Source: Pararhodobacter sp. | Lineage (GTDB): Bacteria > Pseudomonadota > Alphaproteobacteria > Rhodobacterales > Rhodobacteraceae | Reading direction: 5' to 3' | NCBI GenBank assembly: GCA_020832805.1 | Contig: JAFIED010000012.1 | Coordinates: forward strand, 1-46,190 | Length of the DNA stretch: 46,190 nucleotides | Shown: piece after piece, positions 1-7,828 of the stretch | Numbering within the stretch: the first letter of the stretch is position 1 | How the letters are laid out: every line of letters starts with the position of its first letter | Position numbers and translations under genes: made by a program | The notes under the pieces: model-generated | The model's input: only the letters and a program-made list of their open reading frames with translations | Databases searched by the model: none | What the model was told of the DNA's origin: nothing

Positions 1-481
1 GGTATTCGGCGGCCACGCGGTCAAACATGCTGGGCCAGGGATAGGTCGCCTCCTGCCCCTCGGTGCCCACCCACATCGCCGCACCCAGATATTGCGCCGC
101 CTGCTTGCCCGAAACATTGCGCTCCAGTTCCACCCCGGCGACCAGCACGCAGTCATAGCGCCCGGCCTCAATCTCCGCCGTCGCCGTCAGCAGCGCGATG
201 GAGCCCGAGGCACAGGCGGCCTCGTGCCGCCCTGCCGGCTTGCCGTAAAGCGCAGGGTCGATGGCGGCGAACATGCCGCCAAGCTGGCCCTGACCGGCGA
301 ACAATTCGCCGGTGAAATTACCGACATGGCAGGCGTCGATCTGCCCGGCCTCCAGCTTCGCATCGGCAAGCGCGTCCTGCACGGCGTCGCGCATCAGCTC
401 GTAAAGCCCCTCGCCCTGGCGCGCGGCATTGCGGGCGAAATCGGTCTGGCTGCCGCCAAGAATGTAGATCGGTGCGGGCAT
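1..481 (-). CDS. Thiolase / acetyl-CoA acetyltransferase family protein, partial (N-terminal 160 residues)
   Basis: The first 160 codons of a thiolase-superfamily enzyme; the rest lies beyond the left edge. Thiolases cleave 3-ketoacyl-CoA with CoA (or condense acyl-CoAs) in the cytoplasm. The start is the ATG at 481-479, one base after the stop of the upstream acyl-CoA synthetase, so the two are translationally linked. The nucleophilic cysteine is visible at about residue 89 in the motif HEAACASGS, followed by the usual stretch ending in an ELERN-like segment. The open N-terminus (ILGGSQTDFAR) and the shortened loop around the active Cys resemble SCP2-type thiolases more than FadA/PhaA, but this is a reading of a fragment. 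It is the last visible gene of the SDR-SDR-ligase-thiolase operon, so it is probably the thiolytic step of the same acyl-CoA pathway. Confidence 0.85.
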   Translation of the reverse strand, partial: MPAPIYILGGSQTDFARNAARQGEGLYELMRDAVQDALADAKLEAGQIDACHVGNFTGELFAGQGQLGGMFAAIDPALYGKPAGRHEAACASGSIALLTATAEIEAGRYDCVLVAGVELERNVSGKQAAQYLGAAMWVGTEGQEATYPWPSMFDRVAAEY

Positions 482-482
482 G

Positions 483-2129
483 TCAGGCTTCCTTTCGTTG
501 CGGTGTCGCCTCGCGCTGCGCAGCCGCGTCGCACGCGGCCTCGCGCAGGGGGGCTTTCGACAGCTTGCCGTTCAGGTTGCGCGGCAGGGGCTGGGGCAGT
601 TGGGTGATGAAATCCGGCGTCTTGTAATCGGCCAGATGGGCGCGGCAGTGATCGCGCAGCGCGGCCTCGTCGATCGTCTTGCGCGCGTGCAGGAACAGAT
701 GCACACGCTCGCCCAGCACCGGGCAGGGGCTGGGCACCGCCGCGGCCTCCACCACGCCGGGATAGGCCTGAGCGACATTCTCCAGTTCCACACAATAGAC
801 CTTGTAGCCGCCGCGGTTGATCATGTCCTTGATGCGGTCGAAGACCCGCACATTGTTGCCCGTATCGACCGAACCGATATCGCCGGAGCGCCAGTAACCG
901 CCCACAAAGCCCGCCCGCGTGGCCTGGGGGTTGTCCCAGTAGCCCACGGCATTGCCCGGCCCCTGGATCCACAACTCGCCTGCCTCGCCCGGCGGCACCT
1001 CGCGCCCGGCCTCGTCCATCACGCGGATATCCACGCAGGGCAGGATGGTGCCCACGGTATCAAGCGGGTCATCGACCGTCAGCGCCTTGGTCAGCGTCAC
1101 CGCCGAGGTCGTCTCGGTGCTGCCGAAACCGTTGTACAGGCTCAAGCCCGGCAGCACCTGCGCCAGCCGCTGGATCGTCACCTCGGCCATTGCCGCGCCG
1201 CCGAAATGGCCGATCCGCCAGGCCGACAGGTCATGCGCGGGCAGGTCCGGTTCCAGAAGCAGCAGGTTGTACATCGCCGGGACCATGATGGCGGCCGTGA
1301 TCGCCTCGGCCTCGATCACGTCCAGCACCTCGGCAGCGCGGAACTGGCGGCGGCAGACCACGCAGCCGCCGATCAGCATCATCACCATGATCGCCGCCAG
1401 CAGGCCCGAGATATGGGTGCCGGGAATGACCAGCAGCATCCGGTCATCAGGCCGATAGCCGAACCGCAGGATGTAGTTGCGCGCCGTGTGGTAGAAAGCC
1501 AGATGCGGCAGCATCGCCCCCTTTGGCCGGCCGGTGGTGCCCGAGGTGTACATGATGCAGGCCACATCCTGCGCATCGGTCTGCGGCACCTTTGTCAGGG
1601 CCGGGTGCCGGCAGAGGTCATCGAGCGCCAGCGTGCCGGGCGGTAGGCCTTCGGGCAGCGGGGTGCCGTCGTCGATGGCGGCCCACAGGCGCACGCTGGA
1701 CACGGCATCCGGGACGGGCAGATGCGCGGCCAGCCCGGCATCGAACAGCACCGCCGCCGCGCCGCACTGGTTCAACATGTAGGTCAGTTCCGCCGCCGTC
1801 TGCCGGGTGCCGATGGGCACGGCGATGGCTCCGGCCCGCCAGATGGCAAAAAGCGCGACGACGAAATCCACCCCGTTGCCGGCAAAGACCACCACCCGCT
1901 CGCCCTGCCTGATGCCCCGCGCTGCCAGCCCCGCAGCCAGCCCACCCAGCCGCGCCTGCATGTCGTCGTAGCTTAGCACGCGCCGCTCGTCCGATACCGC
2001 CGGCTCCCCGCCACGCCGGGCGGCCACCTGCGCCAGCATCCGGTCCAGGTTCGGCGGGCAGTCGTCATAGCATGGCACCAGCCGGTCGCTGTACAGCACC
2101 CTGCGGATGATGGCCGGTCCAGCGCTCAT
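483..2129 (-). CDS. AMP-forming acyl-CoA synthetase (class I adenylate-forming enzyme)
   Basis: A 548-residue ligase that activates a carboxylic acid with ATP to the acyl adenylate and then to the CoA thioester. The P-loop-like A3 motif YTSGTTGRPKG lies near residue 195, GFGSTET near residue 337, and the YWRSGDIG and DRIKDMINRGGYKV motifs of the hinge and C-terminal domain near residues 410-440; a late PRNLNGKLSK lysine motif is also present. Length fits the FadD/MenE-like family. The ATG at 2129 overlaps the stop of the upstream SDR gene by four bases (ATGA), indicating translational coupling. The substrate cannot be read from the sequence. The neighbours (HSD10-like dehydrogenases, thiolase, TetR regulator) suggest it feeds an organic acid into a dedicated beta-oxidation-like route. 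Confidence 0.9.
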   Translation of the reverse strand: MSAGPAIIRRVLYSDRLVPCYDDCPPNLDRMLAQVAARRGGEPAVSDERRVLSYDDMQARLGGLAAGLAARGIRQGERVVVFAGNGVDFVVALFAIWRAGAIAVPIGTRQTAAELTYMLNQCGAAAVLFDAGLAAHLPVPDAVSSVRLWAAIDDGTPLPEGLPPGTLALDDLCRHPALTKVPQTDAQDVACIMYTSGTTGRPKGAMLPHLAFYHTARNYILRFGYRPDDRMLLVIPGTHISGLLAAIMVMMLIGGCVVCRRQFRAAEVLDVIEAEAITAAIMVPAMYNLLLLEPDLPAHDLSAWRIGHFGGAAMAEVTIQRLAQVLPGLSLYNGFGSTETTSAVTLTKALTVDDPLDTVGTILPCVDIRVMDEAGREVPPGEAGELWIQGPGNAVGYWDNPQATRAGFVGGYWRSGDIGSVDTGNNVRVFDRIKDMINRGGYKVYCVELENVAQAYPGVVEAAAVPSPCPVLGERVHLFLHARKTIDEAALRDHCRAHLADYKTPDFITQLPQPLPRNLNGKLSKAPLREAACDAAAQREATPQRKEA

Positions 2130-2926
2130 GTCGCCGCCTCCGGTTCGCGCATCCGTACCGCGCCATCCAGCCGCAGCACAGCGCCGTTCAACATCTGGTT
2201 GCCGATGATCTCTACCACCAGCCGGGCGAATTCCTCGGGCCGGCCCAGCCGGTGCGGAAAGGGCACGTCGCGGATAAGCTGCGCCTGGGTATGGGCGGGC
2301 ACATCGGCAAAGACGCCGGTATCGAAGGAACCGGGCGCCACCGCCACAACGCGGATGCCGAAACGCGCCAGTTCCCGTGCCAGCGGCAGGGTCATCGCCG
2401 CCACCCCGGCCTTTGACGCGCCATAGCCGGCCTGAGCCGACAGCGCCTCATGGGCCGCGACCGAGGCGGTGTTGACGATCACGCCGCAATCCGGCCCGTC
2501 GCCGCCGCTGCCGTCGGCAAGGGCGGCGGCGAACAGGCGGATGGAGTTGAAGGTGCCGGTCAGGTTCACGTCGATGGCGCGGCGCAGATCGGACAACGGG
2601 CGTGGCGTGGCGCGGCCGGGGCTGCCATCGGCACTGCGGGCGCGGCGAAACACCCGCGCGGGCGCCAGCACGCCGGCGCAGTTGACCAGAATACGTGCCC
2701 CCCCGCGCCAGTCAGTGAGCGCGCGAAAGGCGCCTTCCATCGCCGGGCCGTCGGCCACGTTGCAGGCCAGCGGCAACACGCTGTCCCCCGCCAGACCCTG
2801 CAGCGCCGGGCCGGGCAGATCCAGCGCGGCAACATGCGCCCCCTGCCCCACCAGCGCCCGCACCACCGCCAGCCCCAAGCCAGAGGCGGCGCCGGTGACG
2901 ATGGCTGTTTGTCCCGCTATCTCCAC
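2126..2926 (-). CDS. SDR family oxidoreductase, HSD10-like 3-hydroxyacyl-CoA dehydrogenase (copy A)
   Basis: A 266-residue short-chain dehydrogenase. The NAD(P)-binding motif TGAASGLG sits at about residues 11-18, the active-site Tyr/Lys is in YGASKAG, and the catalytic Ser is in the NTASVAA segment. The C-terminal signature MLNGAVLRLDGAVRM is characteristic of the type 10 17beta-hydroxysteroid / 2-methyl-3-hydroxyacyl-CoA dehydrogenase branch (HSD10). The enzyme is therefore expected to oxidise a 3-hydroxyacyl-CoA to the 3-keto thioester in the cytoplasm. The gene is coupled by a 4-base overlap to the acyl-CoA synthetase and lies 10 bp after a paralogous SDR. An insertion near residues 95-110 relative to its neighbour may reflect a different substrate. 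Substrate assignment is inference. Confidence 0.88.
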   Translation of the reverse strand: MEIAGQTAIVTGAASGLGLAVVRALVGQGAHVAALDLPGPALQGLAGDSVLPLACNVADGPAMEGAFRALTDWRGGARILVNCAGVLAPARVFRRARSADGSPGRATPRPLSDLRRAIDVNLTGTFNSIRLFAAALADGSGGDGPDCGVIVNTASVAAHEALSAQAGYGASKAGVAAMTLPLARELARFGIRVVAVAPGSFDTGVFADVPAHTQAQLIRDVPFPHRLGRPEEFARLVVEIIGNQMLNGAVLRLDGAVRMREPEAAT

Positions 2927-2936
2927 TTCACCCCCC

Positions 2937-3728
2937 TTACAACCGCGCCGGCATGCGCAGCGCGCCGTCCAGCCGGATCGTGGTGCCGTTCAGCATCGGA
3001 TTGGCAAGGATCGCCAGCACCAGGTCGGCGAATTCCCCGGCCTGACCCGCCCGTTTCGGAAACGGCGGTACGGCAGAAAACACCACGGCGCGCGAGCGTT
3101 CAGGCAACCCCTCGGTCATCGGCGTGCTGAACACGCCCGGTGCGATGCCCATCACCCGGATGCCGTGATCGCCCAGTTCCCGCGCCAGCGGCAACACCAT
3201 CCCCGCCACGCCGCCCTTTGATGCGGCATAGGCCGCCTGGCCCACCTGCCCGTCCTCTGCGGCAATGGAGGCGGTCAGCACGATCACCCCCCCGGCCTCT
3301 GCCTGGTCATCCGCGCGGTGGTTGATCATCTGGGGCACAGCGCAGCGGACGCAGTTCAGCGTGCCGATCAGATTCACCTCGACCACGCGGCGATACTCTT
3401 CCAGCGGCATCGGCGCGCCCTTGCGCACCACCGCGCCGGGCGTGGCAATGCCCGCACAGCAGACCAGCACCGAAACCGGCCCTTGCTGCGCCTCGATAAG
3501 CGAAAACAGTGCCTCTATCCCGGCCTCGTCGCTGACATCGGCGTGGTAAGCCACCAGCCCCTGATCGTTGCCCGCCGCCTGCACGGCGCCGGCGTCGGCA
3601 TCCAGCACCACCACCCGCGCGCCCGCCCTGTGCAGCGCCAACGCCGTGGCTGCCCCCAGGCCGGACCCGCCGCCCGTGACCACCGCCACCCGGCCCTGCA
3701 ACCATGATCCGCCGCCCGTCTGCCCCAC
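2937..3728 (-). CDS. SDR family oxidoreductase, HSD10-like 3-hydroxyacyl-CoA dehydrogenase (copy B)
   Basis: A 263-residue SDR, first gene of the minus-strand operon. The motif TGGGSGLG is at about residues 19-26, YAASKGG holds the catalytic Tyr/Lys, and the C-terminus carries MLNGTTIRLDGALRM, nearly the same HSD10 signature as the following gene, so the two are paralogues. The start used is the GTG at 3728, preceded by a G-rich stretch that can serve as a ribosome binding site; a slightly shorter start just before the WLQGRVAVVTG segment is possible. The promoter region upstream (3729-4015) is shared with a divergent TetR regulator and contains a 16-bp inverted repeat. Two HSD10-like enzymes in one operon suggest two successive or stereo-different hydroxyacyl-CoA oxidations, which is inference. 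Confidence 0.87.
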   Translation of the reverse strand: MGQTGGGSWLQGRVAVVTGGGSGLGAATALALHRAGARVVVLDADAGAVQAAGNDQGLVAYHADVSDEAGIEALFSLIEAQQGPVSVLVCCAGIATPGAVVRKGAPMPLEEYRRVVEVNLIGTLNCVRCAVPQMINHRADDQAEAGGVIVLTASIAAEDGQVGQAAYAASKGGVAGMVLPLARELGDHGIRVMGIAPGVFSTPMTEGLPERSRAVVFSAVPPFPKRAGQAGEFADLVLAILANPMLNGTTIRLDGALRMPARL

Positions 3729-3840
3729 GCCACGCCCCCCCCTTGCGCTGCAACCCTGCCGCCCCGGTGACCCCGTCCTCTACGGAACCTGCCCGCGTCG
3801 CGGCGACAAGGCGCGCCCTTCCGCTCTTGCCAGCGGGGAA

Positions 3841-3856
3841 GTTACCCGCCAGTAAC
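3841..3856. promoter_or_regulatory. Candidate operator: inverted repeat GTTAC-N6-GTAAC
   Basis: A 16-bp inverted repeat with five-base arms GTTAC and GTAAC around CCGCCA lies in the divergent region between the SDR operon and the TetR gene. TetR-family proteins usually bind such palindromes in their own divergent promoter regions, so it is a natural candidate for autoregulation and repression of the acyl-CoA operon. No other comparable repeat was seen in this spacer. Function is inferred from position only. Confidence 0.45.
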
Positions 3857-4015
3857 ACCCCGATGCTATGCAGCGCCCTGCTGCCTGTCAACCGGCTTCT
3901 CAGGGCGGGTTGGCATTGCCGGCAGGATTGACCTTGGCCGGTGATACGGCGCAAAACGGCTGCAGGCAGCGCAGCGGGCAACCCGTTTGCGCGCAATGGG
4001 GGTGCCGGCAAACCG

Positions 4016-4675
4016 ATGACCGATCAGGATAGCAGCCGCCGCGACCAGATCGCCGAAGCCTGGCGCAGCGCGCCCGAGGGCGGGGCAGAGCGCCACGACA
4101 TTCGCCGCCTGTCACTGATCCAGGCAGCCGGGCGGGCTTTCGGCCGCAAAGGCTTTCATCGTACCACGCTGGACGAGATCGCCAGCGAACTGTCGGTGAC
4201 CAAGCCGATGCTGTATCGCTATGTGCGCAGCAAGCAGGAAATCCTTTACGAGTGCCACCGCGTCGCCGTCGGCATGGCCGAGGAAGCGCTGGCCGAGGCC
4301 GAACGGCAGGGAACCAGCCCGCTGCAAAAGATAGGGCTTTTCGCGGAAGGCTATATTGCCCGCACCACCACGGCGCTGGGCACCTGCGTGGTGCTGACCG
4401 AATACTATTCGATGACACCCGAGGATACCGACCGCATCCAGCGCCGCCGCCGCAAGATCGACACCCGGTTGCGCGAATTGCTGCGCGAGGCGATGGAGCG
4501 GGACGAGATTGCGCCCTGCGACCCCAAGCTGGCGGTGTTCTTTTTCATGGGGGCGATCAACGGGGTGAACCGCTGGTTTTCCGAAGGCGGCGCGCAGGAC
4601 GGGCACGAGATCGCCCGCGTCTTTGCCCGCCATATCGTCGCCAGCCTGTCGCCACGCGACGCGACTGCCGGGTAA
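4016..4675 (+). CDS. TetR/AcrR family transcriptional regulator
   Basis: A 219-residue regulator with an N-terminal helix-turn-helix at about residues 25-70 (AGRAFGRKGFHRTTLDEIA, then SVTKPMLYRYVRSKQEILY), a textbook TetR DNA-binding domain, followed by an all-helical ligand domain of about 140 residues. The frame is open upstream to 3941, but the ATG at 4016 (MTDQDSSRR) gives a normal TetR length and is preferred; neither start has a strong ribosome binding site. It is divergent from the SDR/acyl-CoA synthetase/thiolase operon and most likely controls it, with an acyl-CoA or related acid as the inducer. The C-terminal half resembles regulators of acyl-CoA catabolism in general layout only; the ligand is unknown. 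Confidence 0.88.
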   Translation: MTDQDSSRRDQIAEAWRSAPEGGAERHDIRRLSLIQAAGRAFGRKGFHRTTLDEIASELSVTKPMLYRYVRSKQEILYECHRVAVGMAEEALAEAERQGTSPLQKIGLFAEGYIARTTTALGTCVVLTEYYSMTPEDTDRIQRRRRKIDTRLRELLREAMERDEIAPCDPKLAVFFFMGAINGVNRWFSEGGAQDGHEIARVFARHIVASLSPRDATAG

Positions 4676-4781
4676 CGTCTTTCGGATACGACTCAGGACG
4701 GCGGCCAAGCTGCCTCTCTTGCGGCCACTGCGCACAATGGCGCACTTTCAAGCGGCCGGGGTTACTCGTTATTGGAGCGGC

Positions 4782-5262
4782 ATGACGCACCTAGATGCAG
4801 CCCGGGCCATGGCGGCCGATTGCCTGTGCTTTCGTACCCGCCGGGCCGCGCGGGCAATCACGCGGGCCTAGCACACGACCCTGCGCCCGATCGGGCTGCA
4901 GGCCACGCAGCTCACGCTGATGAACGTCATTGCGCTGTGGCCGGACGGGGCTCAACCCATGAGGCGGATGTCCGGCATTCTCGCGCTGGAGATTTCCACG
5001 CTCACCCGCAACCTGCCGGCGCTGGATAAGGCGGGGATTGTCGAGATCGGTCGCAGCGACAGGGATCGGCGCGTGCGAGTCGCGCGCCTGACCAATGCCG
5101 GCAAGACGCGGCTGGCCGAGGCGCTGCCGCTGTGGATACAGGCCCATGGCAGGATCAACGCCGCATTGGGTGACGAAACGGCCAACGCCCTTAACTCCGC
5201 GCGTAACGCGGCCTCGCTCGCATTGGCCGATGCAGAGCAGGAAGAACGCGAAGGCAGTGCTA
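4782..5262 (+). pseudogene. MarR family regulator, disrupted by an in-frame TAG and an IS630 relic
   Basis: Reading from the ATG at 4782 gives a MarR N-terminal helix (CFRTRRAARAITRA), then a TAG at 4869-4871, and the same frame continues as a normal winged-helix MarR domain (LRPIGLQATQLTLMNVIAL, then STLTRNLPALDKAGIVE and DRDRRVRVARLTNAGK). The TAG sits where related proteins have a Tyr, so it looks like a point nonsense mutation. The frame runs on to about residue 160, where it meets the left inverted repeat of an IS630 relic at 5263, so the 3' end is interrupted as well. A ribosome binding site (GGAGCGGC) precedes the ATG. A shorter product from ATG 4920 would lack the dimerisation helix. 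A sequencing error at the TAG cannot be excluded, but the IS insertion supports real decay. Confidence 0.75.
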
Positions 5263-5741
5263 GAGCGTGTTGCGGGCTTCTCGATTCAGGATCCCGTTGT
5301 GGTGCGATCTGTGATTCCCTGTTCGCGGGGCAGATATGGTGGCCCGGGATGGGCAAGCTAAATCCTGTCGGGCTTTGGGAGCGGGTAGTGACCTTCGTCG
5401 AGGAAAGGCATTCACATCGGTCTGCTGCGGTACGGTTCCGGGTTTTGGCAAAGTTCGTCAACGACATGGTCATCCTGAAGCGCGAGACGGGAGGCCTTGA
5501 GCCCCGGCGCCAGGGCAACGGCAGCGGGCATGGCAAGCTGGAGCCGGTGCGCGCCTGGCTGGAGGCGCGGATGGCGAAGAAGGGCGATGACGCACAACAA
5601 AGACCTCCGCGCCGTCAAGCAGAAGCGGCCTGACGTGCTTCAGGCGCGCCGTCGGCCACGTCTGCGACGTATTCACCGACGAGGAATGCTACAGCTTCTT
5701 CAAGGCTGCCGGATACGAAACCCATTGAGCGCAACACCCTC
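5263..5741 (+). mobile_element. IS630-family insertion sequence relic, internally deleted
   Basis: The relic is bounded by terminal inverted repeats: GAGCGTGTTGCG at 5263-5274 and CGCAACACCCTC at 5730-5741 (11 of 12 bases pair). The left end is preceded by TA at 5261-5262, the IS630 target; on the right the TA has become CA. Between them lies the transposase N-terminus from the ATG at 5349 (MGKLNPVGLWERVVTFVEE, then the helix-turn-helix and the linker KLEPVRAWLEARMAKK). It is followed in other frames by short middle pieces (KQKRPDVLQAR) and finally the C-terminal tail CDVFTDEECYSFFKAAGY ending at a stop just before the right repeat. The catalytic DDE core, several hundred bases, is missing, so the element is dead. 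It sits inside the 3' part of the MarR pseudogene. Confidence 0.75.
5349..5726 (+). pseudogene. IS630 transposase remnant
   Basis: Only the N-terminal DNA-binding part (from 5349 to about 5575), a short middle fragment near 5600-5645 and the last 25 or so residues (to the TGA at 5725-5727) of an IS630-family transposase remain, in different reading frames. The DDE catalytic domain is deleted. The pieces occur in the correct order and strand between intact inverted repeats, which identifies them as the collapsed gene of one element rather than chance similarity. Confidence 0.65.
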
Positions 5742-5816
5742 CAGGAAGGCCCCAAGATGCCGGGCAACAGACCGGGAGCCGGATTGTCGCCGCGTCAAAT
5801 CTTGGCCTTCTGCCAC

Positions 5817-6016
5817 TCACCCATACGCGAGTTGGATCATGCCCCCGTCGCGATAGCTGACCCGAATGTCGCTCATCACCGCCTCAAGATCGGACACGGC
5901 TTCCGCAGGTATTTCCGCCTGGGCAGTGGTCATGTCTGCTTGACCGGAAGCGGGGTCGGCCAGATACCCGTCGATCAAGCCAAAATCATATCCCGCAGCG
6001 CTTCGCTGATACTCAC
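5817..6016 (-). pseudogene. Frameshifted small gene of unknown function
   Basis: A GTG at 6016-6014, preceded by an AGGGGAA ribosome-binding-like stretch, starts SISEALRDMIL; the frame then hits a stop, while the neighbouring frame continues as LIDGYLADPASGQ... and ends in DGGMIQLAYG at the stop 5819-5817. The span is 200 bases, one short of 67 codons, so a single-base deletion around 5975 explains both halves. Joined, they give an acidic protein of about 66 residues. I do not recognise the family. It lies between the IS630 relic and tRNA-Lys in a decayed patch. It may instead be two chance frames, but the reciprocal stop/continuation pattern argues for a broken gene. Confidence 0.45.
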
Positions 6017-6237
6017 TGCACCAAGTTCCCCTGAGTCGAAGGGGGATTGGCGTCCCACACTTGCAAGGAATATGCGCGTTTCAAGCGCAGAATCCCGATG
6101 TCCCGAGTCTGTACCCCGGTCACAGTCACGGGCGGTTTCCCACCTCTCACATAGGTTCCTTGAACGGTGAAACGGCCGAAGCGCCGTCTAGCGCCTCGCG
6201 CGCCCCCCATCCAAGTCACTGATTTCCCTGGAGTACA
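6017..6237. other. Spacer between broken small gene and tRNA-Lys without a recognisable gene
   Basis: A frame on the minus strand is open from 6219 to 6013, but it is rich in Arg and Gly at first, overlaps the better small-gene frame, and resembles nothing I know, so it is not called. No attachment-site copy of the tRNA 3' end was found in this spacer or further left. I see no promoter or terminator I could defend. Confidence 0.4.
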
Positions 6238-6312
6238 TGGTGAGCCCGGAAGGATTCGAACCTTCGACCAATTGATTAAAAGTCAACTGCTCTACCACTG
6301 AGCTACGGGCCC
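6238..6312 (-). tRNA. tRNA-Lys (anticodon UUU)
   Basis: A complete cloverleaf reads on the minus strand. The acceptor arms GGGCCCG (6312-6306) and CGGGCTC (6248-6242) pair with one G-U; the D-arm is GCTCAGTGGTAGAGC; the anticodon stem GTTGA/TCAAT carries the loop CTTTTAA with anticodon TTT; the T-arm is GAAGG-TTCGAAT-CCTTC. The discriminator is A and the terminal CCA is encoded (6240-6238). The gene follows the MATE exporter on the same strand, and its 3' end faces the decayed MarR/IS630 patch. Confidence 0.95.
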
Positions 6313-6327
6313 GCTCACGGGCGGTTC

Positions 6328-7776
6328 CTAGAAAGAACGGCGCGCCGGGTCAAGGGCGAAATGCGCTTCCTTGCCAGCACGCACCGCGCGCCAGAAACGC
6401 AGCATCAGCGCCACCGCCGCAACTGTCAGCCCGACAACCAGGCCCAGCCACAGCCCTACACCCTGAAGCCCCGCCAGAAAGGCCAGCGCATAGCCGGCCG
6501 GAATACCGATCAGCCAATAGCTGACTGCGGCGATCAGCATGGGCACGCGCGTATCCTGAATGCCCCGCAACAGCCCCATCGCCATGGCCTGGCCACCATC
6601 GGCCAACTGAAAGATCGCCGCCACCCACAGAAGTGTCACACCCAGCGGCACGATCACGGCGCGTTCGGGGTTGTCCGGCGCCAGAAACGCGCCGACCATA
6701 TGCTCGCCCAGCAGCAGATAGATCGCCATCGTGGCAACAGCGACCGCCATCGAAATGATGATGGACACCCGCGCCGCCGCGCGCAGGCCTGGCAGGTCGC
6801 GCCGCCCGCGGGCACGGCCAACCAGTACAGTCGCGGCATTGGACAGTCCCATATGCACCATGAAGAACATTGCGGTGATTTCCAGCGCGATGGAATGCGC
6901 AGCCAGCGTTTGCGCGCCCAGCCAGCCCATCATCACGGCCGATGCGGCAAACATGCCGGTCTCGGCCAGCATCGCCAACCCGATAGGCAGGCCCAGCGCG
7001 TTCACCGCCCGCAACGCAGCCCAGTCCGGCCGCCAGAAACGCACCAAAAGCGCATAGCGGCGCAGCGCAGGCAACCAGGCGGCATAGGCCAGCATCACCC
7101 CCAGTGTGAACAACTGCACCAGAACGGAAGCTACCGCCGCCCCCCGCGCGCCCATCTCGGTCATGCCCAGATTTCCAAAGATGAATATCCAGTTCAGCCC
7201 GATGTTGACAAAGACCGCCAGCACCGTGACCCACAGCACGACCTGGGTTCGGCCCAGCGCGGCCAGATAGCTTTTCAGCACCATGACCAGCAGCGCCGGC
7301 GCCAGGCCGAAACCCACGATGGCCAGATAGGCACCACCCAGCCGCGCCACAGCGGGTTCCTGACCAAGGGTATCGAGAATGACGTTTGACCAGATGAACA
7401 ATGGCAAGACAATCACCGCATAGAGGATCGACAGCCACATGCCCATGCGCGTGGCGCGCCGGACCTCGACCTCGTCATCACGCGCGGCCGAGGCCGCGAC
7501 CATCGGCATGACGGCATTGGCGTAACCGGTACCAAAGGTGAAAAAGGCAAAGAATACGGTGGCCCCCAACGCGCCTGCGGCCAGGTCTGTCACCCCGTAC
7601 CAGCCCAGCATGATCGTATCGGTAACATGCAGGCCAAACTGCGCCATGTGGCTGCCGATCAGCGGCAAGCCCAGCCCCAGAACAGCGCGCGACTGAGACC
7701 AGAAGCCGGATGACGACGAAAGCGGAGACGAGGCAGACGCGCGCATGGGGACCACAGCCATGGAAAGCTGGCGCAT
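6328..7776 (-). CDS. MATE family efflux transporter
   Basis: A 482-residue inner-membrane protein with about twelve hydrophobic segments in two homologous halves, typical of NorM/DinF-type multidrug and toxin extrusion transporters driven by Na+ or H+. The first helix motif (LGLPLIGSHMAQFGLHVTDTIMLGWYG) and the second-half repeat (NALGLPIGLAMLAETGMFAASAVMMGWLG) show the internal duplication. The ATG at 7776 is chosen; a GTG at 7788 and an ATG at 7761 are also possible. It lies 52 bp after the NicO-type transporter on the same strand and may be co-transcribed with it. The substrate is unknown; cationic drugs or metabolites are usual for the family. Confidence 0.9.
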   Translation of the reverse strand: MRQLSMAVVPMRASASSPLSSSSGFWSQSRAVLGLGLPLIGSHMAQFGLHVTDTIMLGWYGVTDLAAGALGATVFFAFFTFGTGYANAVMPMVAASAARDDEVEVRRATRMGMWLSILYAVIVLPLFIWSNVILDTLGQEPAVARLGGAYLAIVGFGLAPALLVMVLKSYLAALGRTQVVLWVTVLAVFVNIGLNWIFIFGNLGMTEMGARGAAVASVLVQLFTLGVMLAYAAWLPALRRYALLVRFWRPDWAALRAVNALGLPIGLAMLAETGMFAASAVMMGWLGAQTLAAHSIALEITAMFFMVHMGLSNAATVLVGRARGRRDLPGLRAAARVSIIISMAVAVATMAIYLLLGEHMVGAFLAPDNPERAVIVPLGVTLLWVAAIFQLADGGQAMAMGLLRGIQDTRVPMLIAAVSYWLIGIPAGYALAFLAGLQGVGLWLGLVVGLTVAAVALMLRFWRAVRAGKEAHFALDPARRSF

Positions 7777-7828
7777 CCGACGCGCCACCCTGTCTTATGG
7801 CTGTGCCGACAGACAAGGGAAAGCTCAA

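Noticed and set aside
6013-6219. Open frame of 68 codons between the broken small gene and tRNA-Lys
   Set aside because: It overlaps a better candidate frame, has no supported start and no recognisable similarity.
3900-6312. Possible att site duplication of the tRNA-Lys 3' end
   Set aside because: No second copy of the T-arm and acceptor sequence was found to the left of the tRNA within this stretch.
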